Assembly: GCA_036507005.1 (NCBI GenBank) | Contig: DASXQT010000070.1 | Location: 21,211-85,210 of the forward strand | DNA length: 64,000 nucleotides | Direction: 5' to 3' | DNA from: WS-2 sp036507005 | GTDB lineage: Bacteria; Eisenbacteria; RBG-16-71-46 | Shown: positions 1-7,700 of the stretch, piece after piece | Position numbering within the stretch: position 1 is the stretch's first letter | How the letters are laid out: each line of letters starts with the position of its first letter | Program-made: the position numbers and the translations under genes | Notes under the pieces: model-generated | What the model was told of the DNA's origin: nothing | The model's input: only the letters and a program-made list of their open reading frames with translations | The model's database searches: none

Positions 1-225
1 ATGCGGGGCGAGGGGACGCGTCGTCCGGCGTGAAAGCAGCGACATGGATCCAATCTCCTTTGTCCGACCGCGGAGAGCCTTCTCGACCCGCAGCGATCGC
101 GTGGATGGGGCCCTCGGAGCGAGCCAAGCCCGCCCGAAGCTAGATCAATTGTGCCAGAGTTCCATGCCCTTTGGCTATGAGATTTCAGGTCCTCGGGAAG
201 GTTTTGGGTGGAACCAGCATGCAAA

Positions 226-253
226 CGGGCCCGGGGATGGCACCCCGGGCCCG
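226..253 (-). terminator. Terminator-like hairpin after the DUF4331 gene
   Basis: A perfect 11-bp inverted repeat (CGGGCCCGGGG / CCCCGGGCCCG) surrounds a 6-nt loop, about 45 bp past the stop of the leftward DUF4331 gene. On that strand it is followed only by TTTGC, so the U-tract is short. The rest of the first 297 bases holds no gene I can support. Confidence 0.55.
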
Positions 254-297
254 TCGCGCGCCCCGCGCCCCGCGTACGGGGCCTGGGCTCGATCCGG

Positions 298-2055
298 CTA
301 CTGGAGCACGATCTTGCGCTCCGTGATCTGGCCGCCCGCGGTGAGACGGGCGAAGTAGACGCCGGGACCGCTCGCAGCGCCCGTGTCGTCACGGCCGTCC
401 CAGCGCGCCACGAAGGTGCCGGGCGCCGCGTCCTGGTTCACCAGCGTCCGGACCTGACGGCCCTGGAGATCGTAGACCTTGAGCGTCACCCGAGCCGCGC
501 TCGGGACCGTGAACTCGAGGCGGCTGTCCGGGCCGGGGTTGGCGCCCTGGATCCGCATCCGCGGCGGGCCGGCGGCAGCGGCTGCCCCGCCCTCGGCAGA
601 GGTCTCGGTGGCCCGGTCGTCGTCCCCGCCGTTGCCGTCGTGCCGGCTGCTCCGCCCCGACTTGCCGTTCTGCTCGGCGTGATGCGAGTGGTCGAACGGG
701 TCGTGGGGAGGCGCCACGTACGGGAAGTAGGGAAGGAACGGGCGGTCGTTGGCGTCGACGCCGTCGCCGAGCTGGTTGTTGGGCGCGACGTTGAACGCCG
801 CCGTGAACGGCGTGGCGCCGGCCACGACGCGCTCGGCGATGTCGACCACGTCGTCGGACAGCCGGCGTCCGTTGGGGAAGCCGCTCAAATCACTGCCGAG
901 GATGCCGAAGCGGCTCGGGTGCTCGCTCGGGGCGACGCCCATGTTGAGGCGCAACATCTCGCACGGCACCTGGCCCGGGCCCGCCGGCTGGTTGAGGCCG
1001 GGGATGCCGGTGAGGAACACCGCCACCAGGTCGTTGCGCGGCGCAGGCGGCGTCGGGATGCCGTAGAGCGCGGTGAGCAGGCCGCCCAGCTCGGGCGCCA
1101 CCACGTACGGGAGGAACGCGCCGTCGCCGGTGGGCTTGGTGGCGTTGAACTTGTCCTTGTCCTTGAGCGGGATCACGACCTCGTTGACCAGGGGGTTGCC
1201 GAGCCGCGAGACCTGGATCAGGCTGCCGCTGACGCTGACGGTGCCGTCCCCGTTGAGCGTCCGCAGGGCGGGCCGCTCGGCCGAGTCGTAGATGCCGATC
1301 ACGGAGTTGCCGGCGTTCGGGCTCGCGCCGTCCTTGGTCAGGTGCGTCATCGGAATCTGGATCGCGATGGTGAGGCAGTCGAAGCCGCCCAGGCCGTCCA
1401 CGCCCTTGCCCTTGTTGCCGGGCACCTTGCGGATCGTGAGCAGGTCGAAGATCGCCGCCAGGTCGACGAAGAACGGATCGTCCCGCGGGCCGATGAAGAT
1501 CCGCGTGCCGTCCGGCAGCTCGCGGATGGCCGAGCGCCACAGCGATTCGTAGTTGGGCATCGAGACCGGTCCCACGAAGTTGGGCGCCACCTGCACGTCG
1601 GTGGCGAGCACCGTCGGAACCCCGTTGACGTAACGGGTGACGGTGCAGAACTGGCGCACGTTGAGGTCCGGGTCGCCGAGCGAGGTCACCACCCCCACGT
1701 TGTAGAGAAACGTATTGGGATTGGCCCGCTCGGTGCGGAACCTGAACAGGTAGCGGATGTGATCCTGGGCATCGCCCACGTTGTCGACGTTGATCCAGTA
1801 GTAGACGTCCTCGTCGAAGCCGTAGAAGTTAGGGCCGCCGTTCGGCTCGAGCAGCGGGACCCAGTTGCCGACGATCGTCACCTTGTCGCGGGCGTCACCG
1901 CTCACCCACGCGTAGAGGTCGGTGTCGTCGGCGAGGCGGTCCTTCGAGGTGCCGGGGGCCTCGCTGTGGCTCGAGGCCAGGGCGGACGAAGCGGTGAGGG
2001 CTGCGAGGAGAGCCAAGGCCGGCGCTCGCAGGGCCCTCCAAATCGGGCGTCTCAT
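298..2055 (-). CDS. Secreted DUF4331 protein with FlgD-like C-terminal module
   Basis: A 585-residue exported protein. The start at MRRPIWRALRAP is chosen because AGAAAGGAAG lies just upstream and a signal peptide follows at once, with likely cleavage after ALAS. The mature protein opens with SSHSEAPG and DTDLYAWVSGD, the hallmark start of DUF4331 proteins, whose biochemical role is unknown. The last ~80 residues form a separate beta-sandwich with VYDLQGRQVRTL, WDGRDDTG and GVYFARL, the FlgD-Ig/T9SS-like module seen in secreted proteins of FCB-group bacteria. A His/Gly/Asp-rich linker joins the two parts. The gene diverges from the ECF sigma factor gene across ~280 bp, so it could be a target of that sigma factor; this is inferred from position only. 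Confidence 0.85.
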   Translation of the reverse strand: MRRPIWRALRAPALALLAALTASSALASSHSEAPGTSKDRLADDTDLYAWVSGDARDKVTIVGNWVPLLEPNGGPNFYGFDEDVYYWINVDNVGDAQDHIRYLFRFRTERANPNTFLYNVGVVTSLGDPDLNVRQFCTVTRYVNGVPTVLATDVQVAPNFVGPVSMPNYESLWRSAIRELPDGTRIFIGPRDDPFFVDLAAIFDLLTIRKVPGNKGKGVDGLGGFDCLTIAIQIPMTHLTKDGASPNAGNSVIGIYDSAERPALRTLNGDGTVSVSGSLIQVSRLGNPLVNEVVIPLKDKDKFNATKPTGDGAFLPYVVAPELGGLLTALYGIPTPPAPRNDLVAVFLTGIPGLNQPAGPGQVPCEMLRLNMGVAPSEHPSRFGILGSDLSGFPNGRRLSDDVVDIAERVVAGATPFTAAFNVAPNNQLGDGVDANDRPFLPYFPYVAPPHDPFDHSHHAEQNGKSGRSSRHDGNGGDDDRATETSAEGGAAAAAGPPRMRIQGANPGPDSRLEFTVPSAARVTLKVYDLQGRQVRTLVNQDAAPGTFVARWDGRDDTGAASGPGVYFARLTAGGQITERKIVLQ

Positions 2056-2337
2056 GGTCTTCCTTTCTCCCGCCTCGGGCGGGCAGGTTGGGCCGCGGGC
2101 TTCCGCGGGCCAGGGCGGGCCGCGTGGGGGCGCGGCCATGGCGGGCCTTGTGGATCGGCCTCACGCTCCCATTACGGCGCGGGCGCGCGGCCGGATGAGG
2201 CGGCGCGGGGGGTTGTCCCCGCCGCCGCATGCTCCTAAGGTGTCGCCGCCGCCCGCCCTCGTCCGGAAACCCGCGGGCGACGTAGTGGGAGCAGAGGCCG
2301 TACGGTGAAGGAACTCGGATAGGGGACCGCCGCCGCA

Positions 2338-2898
2338 ATGACCGACCAGGAACTCGACCGCCGGTGCATGGATCGGCTGCGCGCCGGCGACCCGAAAGCC
2401 CTGGAGGAGCTCTACGATCGCCACACGCCGCTGCTCTACGGGATGGTGCTTCGCATCGTCGGCCGCGCCCCGGATGCGGAGGAGGTGCTCCAGGATGCCT
2501 GGATCAAGGTCTGGCGCAGCGCGGAGACCTGGGATCCCGAGAGGGGAAGCGTGGTCGCCTGGCTCCTGACCCTGGCGCGCAGCCGGGCCATCGACCGCCT
2601 GCGCAGCGCGGCGTCGCGGTCGCGCGCCGAGGGCGCTTCGGGCGGCGAGGAGACGATGGCCGCCGCTCCGGAGCCCGCGGCGAGCGCCGCGCACCGTGAG
2701 CTGCACGAGCGCGTGGTGTCGGCGCTCGGGGAGCTGGGGTCGAAGCAGCGCGAGGTCCTGGAGCTCGCCTACTTCGCCGGTCTCAGCCAGTCCGAGATCG
2801 CGTCCCGCGTGGGCGCGCCGCTCGGGACCGTGAAGTCGTGGACGCGCCAGGGCCTGATGCGCCTGCGCGCGCTCGTGCCGAGGGAGGAACCGGCGTGA
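2338..2898 (+). CDS. ECF-type RNA polymerase sigma factor
   Basis: At 186 residues the protein has the usual ECF length. Region 2 spans about residues 20-85, with LYDRHTPLLYG, DAEEVLQDAWIKVWR and the DNA-melting stretch GSVVAWLLTLARSRAIDRLR. An Ala/Glu-rich linker leads to region 4 at about 120-180, with LGELGSKQREVLELAYFAGLSQSEIA as helix-turn-helix (shown here as LSQSEIASRVGAPLGTVKSW). It is most like the SigK/RskA-paired group because the next gene encodes an RskA-like anti-sigma factor, with which it overlaps by GTGA. An AGGGGA stretch ~12 nt upstream is a weak ribosome site. Membrane or envelope signals probably release the factor from its partner. Confidence 0.9.
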   Translation: MTDQELDRRCMDRLRAGDPKALEELYDRHTPLLYGMVLRIVGRAPDAEEVLQDAWIKVWRSAETWDPERGSVVAWLLTLARSRAIDRLRSAASRSRAEGASGGEETMAAAPEPAASAAHRELHERVVSALGELGSKQREVLELAYFAGLSQSEIASRVGAPLGTVKSWTRQGLMRLRALVPREEPA

Positions 2899-3725
2899 CC
2901 GCTCATCGCGAAGAGTATCTCGATCTGTGCGCCGCCGTGCTGGCGGGCTCGGTCGACGAGGCCGACCGGCTCGAGCTCGAGCGCCACCTGGCCGGCGGGT
3001 GCCCGGCGTGCGAGCGCGCGCTCGCCGAGATGAGCCACGGGATCGAGTCCCTGGCGGCCGCGGCTCCCCCGCGCATGCCGAGCCCGCGGGTGCGCGAGCG
3101 GGTGCTCTCGGTGGTGCGGGCCGAAGCCGAGGCTGCAGGCGGTCGCGCCCGCCCGGCGTCCGCCGCGGCGCGGCGCGTGATCGAGCTTCCCTCCCGCCCG
3201 CGCCGGGCGTGGCCGGAGTGGGCGCTCGCGGTGGCGGCCGCCATCTTGGCCGTCGCCACGTTCGCGTACTGGCGGCAGGCCTCGGTGCTCGACGGTCAGC
3301 TCCGTGGTGCGCGCGAGCGCATCGCGCAGGTCGCGCGCGAGCTGGCCGAGGAGCGTGCGTGGGCCGCGGTGCCCGCGAGCCCGGGCGCGCGCGTGGCCGA
3401 TCTCGCCCCGCTTCCGTCGGGAGTCACGCTCCCGCGCGTGCGCGCGATCTACGACCCCGGCTCGCGGCGCGCCATCATCGCCTTCGACGGCCTCGTCACC
3501 CCGCCGGGCGCGGACTTCGAGCTGTGGGCGGTGCTGCCCGACGGCCCCAGGAGCCTGGGTGTGGTGCGCGCCGACCCCTCGGGCCACGCCGAGGTGCGCG
3601 TGCCCGACGCGGGCGAGCCGGCCCTGCTCTCGGCGTTCGCGGTCTCGCTCGAGCACGAGGGCGGCTCGACCAACCCGCGCAAGCCGGGCGGGCCGGTGGT
3701 GCTCGCCGGGACGCTCAAGAGCTGA
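2895..3725 (+). CDS. Membrane anti-sigma factor, zinc-finger type with RskA domain
   Basis: The GTG start overlaps the sigma gene stop (GTGA), which couples translation of the pair. The cytoplasmic N-terminus carries HLAGGCPACERAL, an H-x3-C-x2-C motif like that of ZAS anti-sigma domains, which bind and inhibit ECF sigma factors. One membrane helix follows (WALAVAAAILAVATFAYW, about residues 112-130). The outer part ends with an RskA-type domain (PPGADFELWAVLPDG, SLGVV, AFAVSLEHEGGSTNP, VVLAGTL). The length of 276 residues fits the family. A 57-bp stretch of this gene (3411-3467) is copied downstream of the neighbouring toxin-antitoxin operon. Confidence 0.88.
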   Translation: MTAHREEYLDLCAAVLAGSVDEADRLELERHLAGGCPACERALAEMSHGIESLAAAAPPRMPSPRVRERVLSVVRAEAEAAGGRARPASAAARRVIELPSRPRRAWPEWALAVAAAILAVATFAYWRQASVLDGQLRGARERIAQVARELAEERAWAAVPASPGARVADLAPLPSGVTLPRVRAIYDPGSRRAIIAFDGLVTPPGADFELWAVLPDGPRSLGVVRADPSGHAEVRVPDAGEPALLSAFAVSLEHEGGSTNPRKPGGPVVLAGTLKS

Positions 3726-3778
3726 GGCGCCCGCGGGCGGCGGCTCCGGGCCGCTCGGAGCTCGGCGGCCGGTCGTGG

Positions 3779-3784
3779 TATAAA
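3779..3784 (+). promoter_or_regulatory. Possible -10 box of the toxin-antitoxin operon
   Basis: TATAAA stands out in a GC-rich gap 60 nt before the first gene of the MntA/HepT operon. No convincing -35 box sits at normal spacing. Confidence 0.35.
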
Positions 3785-3843
3785 GAGTGCGCCCCGGCGA
3801 CTGTCGGCCCCCGAACCACCATCGGCCGCAGGAGATTCGGGTC

Positions 3844-4023
3844 ATGAACTACTCCCAGTCCCACGTCGACGATCAGGCTCTGCTGAAGGGTCTGAAGGAA
3901 GCCGCCGCCAAGGAGCGCGCCAGCATCGCCGCGCTGCGCGCCCTCGTTGCCGAATTAGATGCGCGCGGGCTCCAAGTGCCGGAGGCCGTCCGTGAGCTGC
4001 TGGCGGACGTCGACGACCCATGA
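3844..4023 (+). CDS. Small charged helical protein, first gene of the MntA/HepT operon
   Basis: A 59-residue product with a good ribosome site (AGGAGA, ~9 nt before ATG). The stop overlaps the mntA start (ATGA), so the gene is translationally coupled to the toxin-antitoxin pair. The sequence is predicted to be almost wholly helical (LLKGLKEAAAKERASIAAL, then ELDARGLQVPEAVRELL), with no signal peptide or membrane segment. I do not recognise a family. It may be an accessory or autoregulatory third component, or a dimerising helper of the antitoxin; both ideas rest on position alone. The strong ribosome site, consistent codon use and coupling make a chance ORF unlikely. Confidence 0.65.
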   Translation: MNYSQSHVDDQALLKGLKEAAAKERASIAALRALVAELDARGLQVPEAVRELLADVDDP

Positions 4024-4328
4024 CCGGTGTTCTCGAAAGCAAGCGGCAAGCGATATCCGACGCTTGCGTGCGTCACCGCGTGGCGCGCTTGGACGCGTTT
4101 GGCTCGGCGTTGCGTGATGACTTCAGGCCAGGCGAAAGCGACCTGGACTTGCTGGTGGAGTTCGGGCCGATGGAGCCGTACGCTCGAGTCGATGCCTACT
4201 TCGGCATGCTGGAAGATCTGAGGGCCTTGTTGGGGATGGAGATCGACCTGGTGATGGCGGGAGCCGTCAAGAATCCGTACATCGCCCGCGAAATCGAGCG
4301 CACGAAGCGGCTGCTCTATGCCGCGTGA
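4020..4328 (+). CDS. mntA: MntA-family nucleotidyltransferase antitoxin
   Basis: A 102-residue minimal nucleotidyltransferase. It has GSALRDDFRPGESDLDLLVEF, with G28-S29 and the metal-binding D41 and D43, plus a third acidic position in MEIDLV. The ending KNPYIAREIERTKRLLYA is typical of the MNT domains paired with DUF86. In studied MntA/HepT systems this enzyme adds AMP units to a tyrosine of the HEPN toxin and so silences it. The gap between GS and DxD is 11 residues rather than the more common 10, a variation that I believe occurs in active members. The gene overlaps its neighbours on both sides, by 4 nt and 11 nt. Confidence 0.85.
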   Translation: MTGVLESKRQAISDACVRHRVARLDAFGSALRDDFRPGESDLDLLVEFGPMEPYARVDAYFGMLEDLRALLGMEIDLVMAGAVKNPYIAREIERTKRLLYAA

Positions 4329-4680
4329 TGCTCGCGCCTACTTGTCGGACATTGTGGAGTCCTGCGAAGCGATCACAAACGCCGTCCGAGGCCTCGATCT
4401 CGCCGGGTATGAAGGCAATCGTCTCGTCCGCTCATCCGTCGAGCGCGAGTTCATCATCATCGGCGAAGCCGCTTCGGCGCTCGCACGGATCGCGCCGAAG
4501 GCGTTCGATGCGATCACGCGGGCGCGCCGCATCGTGGACTTCCGTAACCAACTGACGCACGAGTATCCGACGGTCGACAACGCTCTCGTGTGGGCAATCG
4601 CCGAACACGACGTGCCGGTGCTCCGCCGCGAGTGCTCGGCACTCATGCAGGGCATTGCGCCTGCGCAAGACGCGGGCTGA
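4318..4680 (+). CDS. hepT: HepT-family (DUF86) HEPN toxin
   Basis: A 120-residue all-helical DUF86 protein starting inside the end of the antitoxin gene. It carries the HEPN ribonuclease motif RNQLTHEY: R76, H81 and Y83 form the R-x4-H-x-Y signature, in which the tyrosine is the residue AMP-modified by MntA in characterised pairs. Other family marks are YEGNRLVRSSVEREFIIIGEA and the C-terminal DVPVLRRECSAL helix. All key residues are present and the length is normal, so the toxin is probably functional. The expected role is RNA cleavage causing growth arrest, possibly in phage defence or maintenance of the locus. Confidence 0.85.
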   Translation: MPRDARAYLSDIVESCEAITNAVRGLDLAGYEGNRLVRSSVEREFIIIGEAASALARIAPKAFDAITRARRIVDFRNQLTHEYPTVDNALVWAIAEHDVPVLRRECSALMQGIAPAQDAG

Positions 4681-4718
4681 GGACAACCACCAACATTCAG
4701 GGCCGGGCCGCCTCACCT

Positions 4719-4776
4719 CTTCTGTCGGGAGTCACGCTCCCCGCGCGTGCGCGCCATCTACGACCCCGGCTCGCGG
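4719..4776 (+). repeat. Copied fragment of the anti-sigma gene downstream of hepT
   Basis: This 58-bp stretch matches 3411-3467 inside the anti-sigma gene with two substitutions and one inserted C; the insertion breaks the frame. It lies in the gap between hepT and the convergent 1623-residue gene. The pair of copies brackets the last part of the anti-sigma gene together with the whole toxin-antitoxin operon. Confidence 0.8.
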
Positions 4777-4789
4777 GCGGCGCCGGCGC

Positions 4790-7700
4790 CTACTTCACGA
4801 TGAGGGCCTTCGCCACTCCCACGCGGGGTCCCTGGGTGAGGCGCACGAAGTAGAGCCCGGCGGGGAGCCGGTCGCCTACGTCGATCCGGTGGCGGCCGGG
4901 CCCGAGCGGGCCGACCTCCCGCAGGGTAACGCGCCGGCCGGACACGTCCAGCACCTCGAGCCTCGCCCGCTCACCTTCCCCGAGGCTGAACTCGACGCTC
5001 AAGCGGTCGCGCGCGGGGACGGGCATGACCCCGTGCAGGGCGAAGCCGGACCGCGGCCGCTCTTCCAGCGTTGCGGACATCTCCTGGCTCTGCGCCACCG
5101 GACCGCTCGCCTCGATGTGCAGCAGCGCCACTCCCGCCTGGTTCCCGTCGAACGCCCACGCGGTCCGGTGTCCGGTCCCCGTCACCACGAATGCCAGCGC
5201 GTTCCCGCTCGCCCAGCCCGCCCGGCTCACCACCTCCTGCACCACGGCCGAAAGGTCGGGCGTGCGCTGGTTCTCCCCCACCTCCCCCACCGCCCAGGGC
5301 GCCGGAGCCCAGCTCACCGAAGCCGCCGTCCGCGCCCGCGACGTGACGTTGGCGGTCGTGGCCGTGAACGTCCCCGCGTTGTCCGCTGCCTGGCCCTGGA
5401 TCGTGAGCGCCGTCGCCTCGCTCTGCGCCTCCCTGGCTTCGAACTGCACGAAGGCCCGCGTGATCGTCGCCCCGCGCGGGATCGCGACGTTCGCGAAGCG
5501 CAGCCCGATCTTCTGAACCCCCGAGTCGTACACCAGCTCGATGTCCGAGCTGTAGAGCAGCACCGTCCCGGCGGCGTTCTCCTCGACATCGTCGGTCCCC
5601 GCCGCCACCCGCCGCTCCAGGGTGATCGACCCGGTCGGCGGCGGCGCCGCGGCCTTGACCACGATCGTCACCGAATCCCTGGCGCTCAGCGCCCCGTCGC
5701 TCGCCGTCAGCCGCAGCACGTAGGTACCCGGCGTCGCGAACGAGGCCCGGGTGTCGACCGCGCCCGCATCCGCGAACGCCACCGGCCCCGGCCCGCTCCC
5801 CTCGCTCCACTGGGTCGTCAGCGCCGGCGGGCTCGGCAGCCCGTCGTCCGTCACCGTCCCGTTCAGCGCGGCATCCGCGGGCAGCGTGAGGGTCTGGTTC
5901 GCCCCGGCGTCCACCACCGGCGCCGCGTTCGAAGGCGGCGGCGGCGAGCCGCTGCCCGCCTCGATGTGCAGCAGCGCCCCGCCTGTCGCCTTGCCCTCGT
6001 ACGCCCATGCCGTGCGGTGCCCGGTGCCGGTCACCACCAGCGCCAGCGCGTTCCCGCTCGCCCACCCCGCGCGGTTCACCACCTCCTGCACCACCGCCGA
6101 GAGGTCCGGCGTGCGCTGATTCGCTCCCAGCTCGCCTGCCGCCCACGGGGCCGGCGCCCAGCTCACCGCCGCCGCCGTGCGCGAGCGCGACGACACGTTG
6201 CCGGTCGTGGCCGCGAATGTCGCCGCGTTGTCCGCCGCCTGGGCCTGGATCCTGAGCGACGTCGCCTCGCTCTGGGACTCCTTGGCCTCGAACTGCACGT
6301 AGGCCCGCGTGATGGTCGCTCCCCGCGGGATCGCGATGTTGGTGAAGCGCAGACCCACCTTCTGGAGCGAGATGTCGTACACCAGCTCGATGTCGGTGCT
6401 GTAGAGCAGTACGGTACCGGCTGGGTCCTCCTCGACATCGTCGGTCCCCACCGACGCCACCCGCCGCTCCAGCGTGATCGAGCCGGTCGGCGGTGGCGGG
6501 GTCGCCGCGGTCACCACGATCGTCACCGAGTCCCCGGCGCTCAGCGCCCCGTCGCTCGCCGTCAGCCGCAGCACGTAGGTGCCCGGCGTCGTGAACGAGG
6601 CCCGGGTGTCGACCGCGCCCGCGTCCGCGAACGCCACCAGCCCCGGCCCGCTCCCCTCGCTCCACTGGGTCGTCAGCGCCGGCGGGCTCGGCAGCCCGTC
6701 GTCCGTCACCGTCCCGTTGAGCGCTGCGTCCGCGGGCAGCGTGAGGGCCTGGCTCGGCCCCGCGTCCACCACCGGCGCCGCGTTCGAAGGCGGCGGCGGC
6801 GGACCGCCTCCGGTCTCGACGTGAAGCAGCGCAGCTCCCGCCGGCTTGCCCTCGAACGACCACGCGGTGCGGTGCCCGCTCCCCGTCACCACCAGCGCCA
6901 GCGCATTCCCGCTCGCCCAGCCCGCGCGGTTCACCACCTCCTGCACCACGGCCGACAGGTCGGGCGTGCGCTGATTCGGCCCCACCTCGCCCACCGCCCA
7001 CGCCACCGGCGTCCAGCTCACCGCCGCCGCCGTGCGCGAGCGCGACGACACGTTGCCGGTCGTGGCCGCGAACGTCGCCGCGTTGTCCGCCGCCTGGGCC
7101 TGGATCGTCAGCGCCGTCGCCTCGCTCTGCGCCTCCTTGGCCTCGAACTGCACGTAGGCCCGCGTGATCGTCGTCCCCCGCGGGATCGTCACGTTGGGGA
7201 AGCGCAGCCCCACCTTCTGGACCCCGAGGTCGTACACCAGCTCGATGTCCGAGCTGTAGAGCAGCACCGTCCCGGCCGCGTTCTCCTCGACATCGTCGGT
7301 CCCCGCCGTGACCCGCCGTTCGAGCGTGATCGCCCCCGGCGGCGGCGCGGCATTCACCACGATCGTCACCGAGTCGGTGGCGCTCAGCGCCCCGTCGCTC
7401 GCCGTCAGCCGCAGCACGTAGGTGCCCGCGGCCGTGAACGAGGCCCGCGTGTCGACCGCGCCCGCATCCGCGAACGCCACCGGCCCCGGCCCGCTCCCCT
7501 CGCTCCACTGGGTCGTCAGCGCCGGCGGGCTCGGGAGCCCGTCGTCCGTCACCGTCCCGTTCAACGCCGCGTCCGCGGGCAGCGTGAGGGTCTGGCCCGG
7601 CCCCGCGTCCACCACCGGCGCCGTGTTCACCGGCGCCGCCCTCACCACGATCGTCACCGAGGCGGCGGCGCTCAGCTCCCCGTCGCTCGCCGTGAGCCGC

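Noticed and set aside
208..2238. Long plus-strand frame opposite the DUF4331 gene
   Set aside because: No recognisable domain and a skewed Arg/Val/Asp composition; the minus-strand gene has a signal peptide, family motifs and a ribosome site.
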